6,351 nt of DNA from an uncultured Gemmatimonadaceae bacterium (GCA_955652265.1 CATPBD010000082.1:1-6351); one strand, 5' to 3'. Numbered from the stretch's first letter, positions 1 to 6,351 are shown. Numbers and translations are program-made. The notes: generated from the letters alone by a model not told the origin.

Positions 1-142
1 GATCAACATCCCGCCCCGCGCTAGTCAGCGCCGTCAACAGCTGCATTGTATTCTGCGGGTGGACGTTATCATCCATCATCGAGTGGATGAGGAGAAGATT
101 CCCGCGCATCTTCGGCGCCTGCTCGATCGGCGCGCTCTCGAT
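1..142 (-). pseudogene. In-frame continuation of the S9B peptidase after the TAG (partial)
   Basis: Reading on in the same frame past the TAG gives 47 open codons to the window edge: IESAPIEQAPKM, then RGNLLLIHSMMDDNVHPQNT, then MQLLTALTSAGRDVD. This matches the DPP IV family segment around the catalytic acid (human LIHGTADDNVHFQ). The equivalent Asp would be residue 682, counting the stop as codon 658. No frameshift is needed, so the gene was recently intact or is still decoded. The catalytic His would lie beyond the window. No independent start codon with a ribosome binding site was seen, so this is a remnant or extension of the upstream CDS rather than a separate gene. Confidence 0.85.
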
Positions 143-2116
143 CTAGCCGTTGAGGTTGCCATTGAGGAGGCACATGTAGCGCTCGCTGTAGATGGTGTCG
201 TAGAGACGCCAATCGCCCACCGCCGAATTGGCAACGCCAACCGGGAACAGCTCGGGATACATCTCCATCGTGTACACCACACTGTAACCGCCGTAACTGG
301 TGCCGGTGATCGCGCCCCGCTTGGGATCGACGTAACTCTGCTTGGCTAGATACCGGGCAGTTTCGGCGAAATCGAGCGCTTCGTACTTGCCGAGCTGTTT
401 GTAGACGACCTTCATGAACGCGCTGCCGTAATTGCCGTTCCCGCGGTTGTTGACGTCCACGACGATGTAGCCTTCCTGCGCCAGCCACTCGGTCCAGCCG
501 CTCGTGGCGAACGCGTCGTATACATCCTGCGAGCCGGGACCGCCGTAGACGGAAAAGACGACCGGGTACCGCTTGTTCGGATCGAACGGAACGGGCTTCA
601 CCATGCTGGCGTCGATGTGAACACCGTCCGATGTCGTAAACGAGAAGATCTCCGCAGGTGAGTACGCGTGAGTGGCTAGCCAGTTGGTCGCCGCCGCGTT
701 GTTCTCCAGCGTACGGAGCTTATCGCCCGACGCGGACCAAAGCTCCACCTGAGCCGGTTGATGCACCGACGAATAGCGGTCGAGGAAGTACGTCGCGGCC
801 GGCGACATGTTGATCCGATGAGTGCCCTCTGCCATCGTGATGCGCCGCTTATTCGACCCGTCGAACCGGATGGAATAGAGCTGCCGCTGAAGTGGCGAGA
901 CTTCGGTGGAGACGTAGTAGATCGTCTGCTGGTTGGCGTCACTTCCTACGATGCGCGTCGCGCTCCAGTTCCCGCGCGTCACCTGGTTGATCAGCTTGCC
1001 AGCGTAGTCGTAGCGGTAGAGATGCTGAAAGCCATCGCGATCGGAGAGCCAGAAAAACTCGGTCGAGGCCGCCGGGAACGAGATGAAGTCGTTCACCCCC
1101 GCGAAAAAATCGTAGACATCGATCCAGGTCTTGGATGTCTCCGTCATCACCTGTCGCCTGCCACCCGTTTTCACGTCGAAGAAAAAGACCTTCATCGCGT
1201 TCTGCGGGCGATTGAGCGTCATCACCGCCAGCGTATCCGGGCGGCTCGTCCAGTAGACGCGCGGGATGTAGAACTCTCCCCGTTCACCGGTGTCGAGCCA
1301 GGTACTCGTTCCCGTCGCGACGTTCACGACTCCTATCCGGACGGTCGCATTGGAATCGCCCACCTGCGGAATGCGGATCTTCTCCCACTTCTGGTGGAGT
1401 CCCGAATAGTCTGACAGCTGAACCGCCGGCTCGGCGGAGTCATTCAATTGCCAATACGCTATGTAGCGGCTGTCGGGCGACCACTTCCACGCCTGCGCGA
1501 AGCCGAACTCCTCCTCATAGACCCAGTCGAAGTGACCGTTGTATACGTGCTCGGATGCATCGCGCGTGAGGCGCTTTTCCGTGTGGCTCGAAAGATTCGT
1601 CACGTACATGTCGCCATCGCGCTCGAAGCCGAGCATCCCACCGTTCGGCGAGAGCTCGGCCGTGCGTGCTCCCGTGGTAGCGAGCTGCAAGCTCCGATCT
1701 GAGAGCGAGTAGATGTAGAAATCCGATATCCCGGAATTCCGATAGAGCTGCTGGAAATTTGTCTGGAAGACCAAGTGCTTCGAGTCCTGCGCCCACTGGA
1801 ACGAATCGTAGGTGAATGGCTGGTTCGTGCCCGGCAAGGTGAGTCCGGCGGTCGTGAACAGGGTCGTCTCTTTGCCGGTCGGGGGATCGTACGCGCGAAT
1901 CACGGGAGCGTTCGTGCGCGGATCACGGTCGGTGTACGAGTATCGTCTTCCTCCTTCGATCCAGTTCACGTTCCGGGGTCCCTGACGACCACTGAGAATG
2001 CCTCCCGCCTGAAGCGCCTCGTCGAGGCTCGAGAAACGCTGCTTCTCCTGGGCGCCGGCAACGAAAGGAAGGCAGAGGACGAGCGCGACGAAGCAGAGCC
2101 TGGAGGTTCTATGCAT
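143..2116 (-). CDS. Secreted S9B (DPP IV-like) serine peptidase, truncated by in-frame TAG
   Basis: The product resembles dipeptidyl peptidase IV-type prolyl peptidases, which remove N-terminal dipeptides from peptides, here probably in the periplasm or outside the cell. Residues 1-22 form a signal peptide (basic start, hydrophobic core, cleavage after AGA-22). A DPPIV_N beta-propeller follows (about 90-460), with DWVYEEEFG carrying Glu201-203, the motif that binds the substrate amino terminus in DPP IV. The alpha/beta hydrolase domain begins near 500: VYGGPG holds oxyanion Tyr524, GTSYGGY holds nucleophile Ser607, and YDTIYSERYM follows. The frame then stops at TAG, codon 658, before the catalytic Asp and His, so this 657-residue product should be inactive; the family is usually about 700-760 residues. 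The same frame continues open to the window edge. The ATG is chosen because it gives a complete signal peptide, although no good Shine-Dalgarno precedes it. Family assignment is very secure; whether the gene is functional is open. Confidence 0.93.
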   Translation of the reverse strand: MHRTSRLCFVALVLCLPFVAGAQEKQRFSSLDEALQAGGILSGRQGPRNVNWIEGGRRYSYTDRDPRTNAPVIRAYDPPTGKETTLFTTAGLTLPGTNQPFTYDSFQWAQDSKHLVFQTNFQQLYRNSGISDFYIYSLSDRSLQLATTGARTAELSPNGGMLGFERDGDMYVTNLSSHTEKRLTRDASEHVYNGHFDWVYEEEFGFAQAWKWSPDSRYIAYWQLNDSAEPAVQLSDYSGLHQKWEKIRIPQVGDSNATVRIGVVNVATGTSTWLDTGERGEFYIPRVYWTSRPDTLAVMTLNRPQNAMKVFFFDVKTGGRRQVMTETSKTWIDVYDFFAGVNDFISFPAASTEFFWLSDRDGFQHLYRYDYAGKLINQVTRGNWSATRIVGSDANQQTIYYVSTEVSPLQRQLYSIRFDGSNKRRITMAEGTHRINMSPAATYFLDRYSSVHQPAQVELWSASGDKLRTLENNAAATNWLATHAYSPAEIFSFTTSDGVHIDASMVKPVPFDPNKRYPVVFSVYGGPGSQDVYDAFATSGWTEWLAQEGYIVVDVNNRGNGNYGSAFMKVVYKQLGKYEALDFAETARYLAKQSYVDPKRGAITGTSYGGYSVVYTMEMYPELFPVGVANSAVGDWRLYDTIYSERYMCLLNGNLNG

Positions 2117-2144
2117 TTGTGAATTGGGTTGATGAAGGCAGGGC

Positions 2145-2186
2145 AGCGCCCGAGCGAGGCGGCTCAGGCGCTTCGCTTTGCCTGAG
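2145..2186 (-). promoter_or_regulatory. Two overlapping, mutually exclusive hairpins at a stop codon
   Basis: On the minus-strand transcript, CTCAGGC (2169-2163 template side; partner GCCTGAG at 2180-2186) can form a 7-bp stem with a 10-nt loop. Immediately after, AGCGCCTGAGC pairs with GCTCGGGCGCT over 11 bp, including one G-U pair, around a CGCCTC loop (2145-2172). The two stems share the bases at 2163-2169, so only one can form at a time. The TGA of the zinc-finger gene (2166-2164) lies inside both. A stop-codon ribosome would cover the shared strand. No U-tract follows the second stem, so it is not a standard intrinsic terminator. It may act as a processing barrier, attenuator or translational control element for the peptidase gene 29 bp further on. 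The structures are visible in the sequence; the function is inference. Confidence 0.4.
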
Positions 2187-2358
2187 GATCAAGGCTTTCT
2201 TCTTCGCACTTCCGGCAAGAGACAACGCCGCGGAAAGTGCAGATGATGCAAATGAATGTCCCGCAATTCGCGCACGGGTAGCCTTCTGAGGCACGCTCTT
2301 CGTTCTGGCATGATCTGCAAATCATTGCATCTCGTTCGCGGAGGAGGAGCTGGCGCAT
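2164..2358 (-). CDS. Small eight-cysteine zinc-finger protein (B-box/RING-like spacing)
   Basis: This 64-residue protein carries four CxxC pairs: Cys14/17, Cys29/32, Cys37/40 and Cys48/51. The spacing is C-x2-C-x11-C-x2-C-x4-C-x2-C-x7-C-x2-C. The short x4 between the second and third pairs, with the sequence CANCGTFICIIC, resembles B-box or cross-brace fingers that bind two zinc ions, with pairs 1+3 and 2+4 as ligands. Such domains usually mediate protein contacts. No signal peptide or membrane segment is present, so it is probably cytoplasmic. The ATG at 2358 has AAAGGA nine bases upstream; Met12 is an alternative start with poorer support. The gene lies 47 bp before the S9 peptidase on the same strand and could share its transcript. 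A plain double zinc ribbon is the main alternative. The exact role is unknown. Confidence 0.75.
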   Translation of the reverse strand: MRQLLLRERDAMICRSCQNEERASEGYPCANCGTFICIICTFRGVVSCRKCEEESLDPQAKRSA

Positions 2359-2418
2359 TGTCGATTTTCCTTTCGCGATCCGAGTGAGGGAGGATCAGGG
2401 GAACATCCGGGAGTGCTG

Positions 2419-2446
2419 AATTTATATTACGGGCCGCATTTCACAA
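2419..2446 (-). promoter_or_regulatory. Possible sigma70-type promoter before the zinc-finger gene
   Basis: The minus strand reads TTGTGA (2446-2441), then an unusually AT-rich block, TAATATAAATT, in an otherwise GC-rich region. Taking TAAATT (2424-2419) as the -10 gives a 16-bp spacer; TATAAA (2426-2421) is a better hexamer but leaves only 14 bp. The site overlaps the last codons of the upstream hypothetical gene and lies about 60 bp before the zinc-finger ATG. It would allow the zinc-finger and S9 genes to be expressed separately from the M14 gene. Weak, by eye only. Confidence 0.25.
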
Positions 2447-2768
2447 CGCGTTTCGCGGCTTGAAGCCATATCGACAGTCGGTCCGGCCCCGCTTCAGCCC
2501 AGCCGTCAGGCACTGGTGCGAGCCGTCGCTTCTCCCCTTCGCCCTCGAAGCAGAGCCAGCCGTCGCTGTATTCGCTGGCCACGGCGACTCGTCGGAATGG
2601 CCCCCTACGCCGCTCGGAGGTGCGTCGCCGATCAAGCTCACCCTGGAAGGCGCTGGCCCCGGCCGATGACGCCCGTCGGTCGACCCTTCGTCTCTCCGCC
2701 GCGGCAGGGGTCACCAGCCATACCTCCCACCGTTTGCCCGTCGTATCGAGAAAGGTCCGATAACTCAC
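2427..2768 (-). CDS. Small Arg/Trp-rich hypothetical protein
   Basis: I do not recognise a named domain. From the GTG at 2768 the product is 113 residues. It begins SYRTFLDTTGKRWEVWLV, passes through an arginine-rich middle with repeated (E/D)RRR blocks (ERRRVDRR, DRRRTSERRRGPFRR), and ends with a conserved-looking GWLCFEGEGEKRRLAPVPDGW followed by a short helix. It has no signal peptide or membrane segment, so it is probably cytoplasmic. The pattern of an xWEVWxV strand followed by GWLxFE and RRLxPxPxxW recalls a small uncharacterised family I associate with Gemmatimonadota; this is recollection, not a search. The GTG is chosen because GGAGG sits six bases upstream. A longer 148-residue form from a TTG at 2873 has no ribosome binding site. 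It sits between the M14 gene and the zinc-finger gene on the same strand. The stop is TAA. Confidence 0.68.
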   Translation of the reverse strand: MSYRTFLDTTGKRWEVWLVTPAAAERRRVDRRASSAGASAFQGELDRRRTSERRRGPFRRVAVASEYSDGWLCFEGEGEKRRLAPVPDGWAEAGPDRLSIWLQAAKRVVKCGP

Positions 2769-2774
2769 CCAGGT

Positions 2775-2779
2775 CCTCC
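2775..2779 (-). promoter_or_regulatory. Ribosome binding site GGAGG deciding the GTG start
   Basis: The minus strand reads GGAGGACCTGGGTG, a perfect Shine-Dalgarno core six bases before GTG (2768-2766). It is the strongest such site in the window and supports the 113-residue form of the downstream gene over the 148-residue TTG form. Confidence 0.6.
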
Positions 2780-2922
2780 GTCGCCGGTCATGCGCCAAGG
2801 GTCTGTGCTCATGTTTTCTGCTTTGCAGGGCGGGTGCCAGAAACCGGCTTTCTCGATCCGAGTTTTCTTTCAATTGTTTAGCAAACGTACGTATTTTCTT
2901 GCTCCCGATCGTGTTTGCGGGA

Positions 2923-5900
2923 TTAACGAGCGTCCAGTTTTTTCCCGGCGTCGAGATGGTCGAAATTGAGAATGACGTTGAAGACGAGGAAATAGCTGCC
3001 GATGGTCTCGCCGCGCCACAACGGGTTGTTGGCGAAGAGAATCACGTGGCCCCTGCCCAGCGGTGCATCCACCACCACCGGTCTCTGGGCGACGTCGGTG
3101 CCATCCAACAGTCCGGACGCGAGCAGGTCGCGTTGATCACTGAACCGCAGCACCACCCGAGGCCGTAGCGCGGGCGGAATGATGTTCAGCGGATTGCGAA
3201 GTTGTTCATCGGTGACGGGCGCCGCCTGCCACGGCTGCACCGGCTTCCGTTGCGGAACATCGTGTCCCGGATCAAGCGCGAGTCTTCCCTGCGGAACGTC
3301 GACATCCTCGGTTGTCCCGCGTCCAGTCGGACGGGCATTGGCGGAATCCGGGAAGCGACCACCACGGGTGCCCAGAACGTTGGTAATGCTGAAGCTCGAA
3401 CCATCGTCACTGTAGACGGCCAAGCTGTCGCGAATCCCGTATGCGATCGGGCTCGAGTCGTCCACTACTTTTGTGCGCAACAGGCTTCCAACGACGTGGA
3501 GCCGCGGTGGCTGATTGGTCGAGACTCCGCTCGCCAGGCCAAACGTCACCGCCATGTCGGCCGTGTTCTCGACCGTGACCAGCGCGCCGCCGTTCTTTAC
3601 GAACCCTACCAGATTATTAACTCCGTTCAACCCAAGACCCGGACGAATGTCATCCGTCTCGTCGACGGCAATGTTAGGGGTGAGGTCTGTCTTCTTCCAT
3701 GGCATCGGATTCCGCCACATGGGCAGGCCGGCCACGATCGTCTGCGGACTGCCGCCTCCGGGCGGAAAGAGAATCACATCGTATTTTGCGTTCAGGTTCG
3801 GATCCTTCGCCACGTCCTGAACGCTGATGTAGGCGTACGGAATGTGAAGGAAATCGAATCCCTGCCGCCACCAACCTTCCGTCTGGGTGTTGAGCCAGGT
3901 GTGCAGGATTGCGACGCGTGCCGCCCGCGCCGGATGTGTCGCGACCGTGGGAGCCGCAGCGAGCGCATAGACTTTGAGCCCGAGATCCGCAGCTGCCTTG
4001 TCTAGATCGCCTGCTCCGACGCGCCGGACAATAAATGAGCCTCTCCCGAACTTCTGGTCTGCCGCCTCGAACGGCTGCTCGGCGATCTGGAAGTCGGCAT
4101 CCTTGAATCGGTATCTGAGCGTCGCCAGAGCGTTATCCGCGTTGTGCTCGATCGCGAATGCGCCGCCAGCTCCAATAACTCCTCCGCTCGCTTTGATCTC
4201 CCCGCTAACCGCTTCCATCGGAACCGCGAGAACTTTCGCGTCCGTAACACGATAGCAGCGAACCGCAAAACTCTCGGGAAATGTCCAGCCCGTATCGTCG
4301 TACGGAGTCCGCTGTGGGTCGGTCGGACTCCAGTACTGGTAATCGAGCAAAGCGTCGGCGATGCGCGAGTACGGTTGGTCCATGCGAATGATGTAGCTGC
4401 CGGCTGGAAACTGTCGCGGCTCCATTCGAGGTACGGACAGAGGCAGAGTGTCGTAGGGATTTATCGGTGGTGGAGCGTTGGCCGTTCTCGCCATCTCACT
4501 CGGCCGCGTGCTGTCGGCGGACCGCGCGAAATCCGCCGGCCTGGTGCTGTCCGCCGGTCTCCCGCCTGGCGTTGCACCGGCAGCGCCAGCCGGACGCGAA
4601 CGCGGGATGGAGACCATCACTGTGAATGGCGTCGTTGCGCGGGAGATCTCGACGTGCTGCTTCTGCAGAATCCTGAGCAGCTCAGCCTGTGCGCCCGGAC
4701 GTCGATCGTCGGCGGGCAACACGTAGGCAGCCGGACCTTCGGTGCGCGCCTTGAGAACCGACCGCTTGCTCTTCTCCCAGAAATTCTCGAGGAACTGCTC
4801 GCGGTTGTTCGCGAAGTAGCTGAGCGAGACGAGCAATCCGGTCTGCTCGTAATTGTTGTTGTTGCGGAGTGACCACTTTACCCGTGGCAGAGGTGGATCC
4901 TGTCTGTACCAGGTGCGCGCTGTTTCCGTCGGAGAGAGCGTGCGCTCGACGGTCTCCGCCGTTCCCCCATTTCCGAACGTCTCATAGAGGCGGCTGATCC
5001 CGTTGTGGGTGGCCGCCATGAACATCAGATAGCCGGGCGACCACGTGTCGAAATTGCCGTGGGTGAACACGCCCGGCATGCCAAGCCGCGTCATCTCCTG
5101 CACGTTGTTCCAGCCTAGCATCTGCCATTCGTTGGTGAGGAGAGGATCGAGCCAGGCGTTGTACGGACCGTCGCCAACGGTGTTGTCGTAGAGGTACGGA
5201 ACGGATTCATGCAGATCGTGAAGGACCTGCGCCTTCCAGTCGAGATACGTGTCGAGGACGTTCTGCGACAGCTTGAGCGTCAGCGCCATCGCGTCACGGT
5301 TGTTGTCGTGACCGACGTAGTGTCCCCAGTAAAGAAGCGGTGGATAGGTCTCTCCGGGATGCGCCATGTGCCAGCGGAAGATGTCTACCTCGCGATCGCG
5401 CCCGTCCACTTCCACGATCGGAGTGATGAGCGTGATTAGATGGTCGCGGATGTTTCTGATGTACGGGCTCTCATCAACCGCGAGGCGGTAGGCCAGCTCC
5501 ATCAGCGCCGTTGGCGCGCCGGATTCAGGAGAATGGATCGCGCCCGTGATGTAATAGACCGGAGTCGTGTGTGTGACGAGCCGCGCTGCTTCTGCATCGT
5601 TCATGTTGATGCTGCGCGGATCCGCGAGCCTGGCCAGGTTCGCCTTGTTCTGCTCCAGATTTGCGAACAGCGATTCCGAAGCGACGGCGACCGCGATCAT
5701 CTCGCGTCCTTCCTCCGTTTTGCCGATCGAATACACTCTCACGCGTGGACTCGCCTTGGCGAGCATTCGCATGTAGGTGTAGACCTCCTTCGAGTACGGC
5801 AGATTGTTGCGGGCACCAGCGATGTCTCCGATCACGGCTTTCGGAGTGGGGACTGTCGACGAGGCGGGGAGATAGTCGACGAGCGACGAGAGGAAGAACG

Positions 5901-6105
5901 GCTCCGTCGTGTATTCGCGGATCTTTCGCGTGTACTCTTCGTCGATTGGTTGATTCGGATCGCGGCCGGGACGTGTTGCGGAAGGCCCGGGCTCGCTCGC
6001 ACTAACCGGTAGAGGCGGAGAAGAGGCCTGCGCGTGACCGGTCGCCGGAGAAGCGGCAAAAAACAGTATCAGAACAAATGCTGATGGTTGAGATGTCCGT
6101 CTCAT
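2923..6105 (-). CDS. Secreted M14 zinc carboxypeptidase-family protein with C-terminal GATase1/ThuA-like domain
   Basis: This is a large exported metallopeptidase of 1060 residues, predicted to cleave C-terminal residues or modified peptides outside the cytoplasm. Residues 1-25 form a signal peptide (cleavage after GHA-25). The M14 domain spans roughly 85-400. GAIHSPESG supplies zinc ligands His191 and Glu194, HDNNRD supplies the NR substrate-binding pair Asn269-Arg270, DLHES supplies the third zinc ligand His299, and Glu375 in LYETFGN is the likely catalytic base. A proline-rich linker with hexapeptide repeats (516-539) leads to an intermediate domain. From Arg730 (RVAILHTW, then DVILFPPGGGS) the fold resembles a class I glutamine amidotransferase or ThuA-like domain. 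The only cysteine I find is Cys617, outside it, so amidotransferase chemistry is unlikely. The ATG lies 19 bp after the stop of the Vgb-like gene, suggesting one operon; the Shine-Dalgarno is weak (GGGG). The exact substrate is unknown. Confidence 0.93.
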   Translation of the reverse strand: MRRTSQPSAFVLILFFAASPATGHAQASSPPLPVSASEPGPSATRPGRDPNQPIDEEYTRKIREYTTEPFFLSSLVDYLPASSTVPTPKAVIGDIAGARNNLPYSKEVYTYMRMLAKASPRVRVYSIGKTEEGREMIAVAVASESLFANLEQNKANLARLADPRSINMNDAEAARLVTHTTPVYYITGAIHSPESGAPTALMELAYRLAVDESPYIRNIRDHLITLITPIVEVDGRDREVDIFRWHMAHPGETYPPLLYWGHYVGHDNNRDAMALTLKLSQNVLDTYLDWKAQVLHDLHESVPYLYDNTVGDGPYNAWLDPLLTNEWQMLGWNNVQEMTRLGMPGVFTHGNFDTWSPGYLMFMAATHNGISRLYETFGNGGTAETVERTLSPTETARTWYRQDPPLPRVKWSLRNNNNYEQTGLLVSLSYFANNREQFLENFWEKSKRSVLKARTEGPAAYVLPADDRRPGAQAELLRILQKQHVEISRATTPFTVMVSIPRSRPAGAAGATPGGRPADSTRPADFARSADSTRPSEMARTANAPPPINPYDTLPLSVPRMEPRQFPAGSYIIRMDQPYSRIADALLDYQYWSPTDPQRTPYDDTGWTFPESFAVRCYRVTDAKVLAVPMEAVSGEIKASGGVIGAGGAFAIEHNADNALATLRYRFKDADFQIAEQPFEAADQKFGRGSFIVRRVGAGDLDKAAADLGLKVYALAAAPTVATHPARAARVAILHTWLNTQTEGWWRQGFDFLHIPYAYISVQDVAKDPNLNAKYDVILFPPGGGSPQTIVAGLPMWRNPMPWKKTDLTPNIAVDETDDIRPGLGLNGVNNLVGFVKNGGALVTVENTADMAVTFGLASGVSTNQPPRLHVVGSLLRTKVVDDSSPIAYGIRDSLAVYSDDGSSFSITNVLGTRGGRFPDSANARPTGRGTTEDVDVPQGRLALDPGHDVPQRKPVQPWQAAPVTDEQLRNPLNIIPPALRPRVVLRFSDQRDLLASGLLDGTDVAQRPVVVDAPLGRGHVILFANNPLWRGETIGSYFLVFNVILNFDHLDAGKKLDAR
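4489..4560 (-). repeat. Degenerate 18-bp tandem repeat encoding a hexapeptide linker
   Basis: Four consecutive 18-bp units inside the M14 gene encode RPADST, RPADFA, RSADST and RPSEMA (residues 516-539), with a decayed fifth unit, RTANAP, after them. The flanks are rich in Pro, Gly and Ala. The element is in frame and probably forms a flexible linker between the M14 domain and the following region. Unit number may vary between strains by slippage. Confidence 0.7.
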
Positions 6106-6124
6106 CTGAGAGCCCCGGTGGCAA

Positions 6125-6351
6125 TCACTTGAGCTCGATCTTTCCGAGCCGGCTGATGCCGCTCAGAGCGAGCCAGATTCTGTTTCGCGTGCTGTCGACG
6201 GAGATGTTTCGAACGATCGATCCGGGGGTAGGAATCCTGACCGTCTCGGTCTTCCCCGTCTTTCGGTCGAACGCGACGATTGTTCCACTGCGCGCTTCGT
6301 CGTAGAAAATGCGCCCGTCCGGCGCGATCGCCATCCCGTAAGGGGCCGAGC
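6125..6351 (-). CDS. Streptogramin lyase (Vgb)-like beta-propeller protein, C-terminal part
   Basis: Only the last 75 complete codons are in the window; the 5' end is cut off at 6351. The visible sequence includes SAPYGMAIAPDGRIFYDE, a TGKTETVRIPTPGSIVRNISVD segment split over two blades, and the end WLALSGISRLGKIELK. The PYGxAxxPDGRxxYxE and TGK-E-PxPxxGxxxRxI patterns are typical of blades in the virginiamycin B lyase/SMP-30-like propeller superfamily. Most environmental members are not proven antibiotic lyases and may be secreted binding or lactonase-like proteins, so no resistance function should be assumed. The catalytic His and Glu of Vgb cannot be judged because most of the protein is missing. 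The frame is open upstream of the internal Met (6334), so that Met is not the true start. The stop is TGA, 19 bp before the M14 gene. Confidence 0.75.
   Translation of the reverse strand, partial: SAPYGMAIAPDGRIFYDEARSGTIVAFDRKTGKTETVRIPTPGSIVRNISVDSTRNRIWLALSGISRLGKIELK

Noticed and set aside
69..488. Frameshift explanation for the S9B truncation, with an alternative minus-strand frame through the same region
   Set aside because: The alternative frame shows no S9 sequence, while the original frame resumes family sequence directly after the TAG, so no shift is involved.
758..1414. Plus-strand open frame of 218 codons
   Set aside because: Antisense to the propeller of the S9B peptidase; no domain, composition typical of a shadow frame.
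2109..2294. Alternative minus-strand frame of 61 codons overlapping the zinc-finger gene
   Set aside because: It shares its bases with the CxxC-rich frame, which has the better ribosome binding site and a clear metal-binding pattern; the alternative has none.
2881..2918. Inverted repeat GCAAAC/GTTTGC after the M14 stop codon, considered as a terminator
   Set aside because: Only 6 bp of stem with a 26-nt loop and no T-run on either side; too weak to call.
3202..4005. Long open frame on the plus strand (267 codons) opposite the M14 gene
   Set aside because: It lies wholly antisense to a gene with clear family motifs, has Arg/Val/Asp-rich shadow composition and no recognisable domain. High GC content explains long antisense frames.
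4144..4872. Plus-strand open frame of 242 codons
   Set aside because: Antisense shadow of the M14 gene across its linker; Arg-rich, with no motif or ribosome binding site.
6125..6351. Virginiamycin resistance gene
   Set aside because: Only one to two propeller blades are visible and the Vgb catalytic residues are outside the window; most Vgb-like environmental proteins have no shown resistance activity.

Overview
The window looks like a chromosomal segment from a GC-rich, probably environmental, Gram-negative-type bacterium. The sets of secreted S9 and M14 peptidases, a Vgb-like propeller and a small W-rich hypothetical are what I would expect from Gemmatimonadota or a similar soil lineage. 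That taxonomic guess rests on recollection of protein families, not on a marker gene. All supported genes lie on the minus strand, so transcription runs from high to low coordinates. No tRNA, rRNA, CRISPR array, insertion sequence or phage feature was seen.

In transcription order: (1) the C-terminal end of a streptogramin-lyase-like (Vgb) beta-propeller protein, cut by the window edge (6351-6125). (2) 19 bp later, a 1060-residue secreted M14 zinc carboxypeptidase-type protein with a C-terminal GATase1/ThuA-like domain (6105-2923). (3) A small arginine- and tryptophan-rich hypothetical protein, whose start is best placed at a GTG behind a perfect GGAGG (2768-2427). (4) A 64-residue eight-cysteine zinc-finger protein (2358-2164). 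(5) 47 bp later, a secreted DPP IV-like S9B peptidase (2116 towards 1), which runs off the window.

The most notable observation is in the last gene. Its reading frame is interrupted by a single in-frame TAG at 143-145, after the catalytic Ser and before the catalytic Asp. The same frame stays open and clearly homologous to the family from 142 to the window edge, and the stop sits where the family usually has Tyr. This is a point nonsense mutation, a base-call error or a recoded stop, not a frameshift or a natural C-terminus. A second non-routine signal is a pair of overlapping, mutually exclusive hairpins at the stop codon of the zinc-finger gene, just upstream of the peptidase gene; they have the geometry of an attenuator but lack a U-tract.

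Functionally the segment reads as a peptide-scavenging locus: two exported peptidases of different chemistry (zinc carboxypeptidase type and serine dipeptidyl peptidase type) with small accessory genes between them. I see no convincing evidence of a new multi-gene defence or mobile system here.
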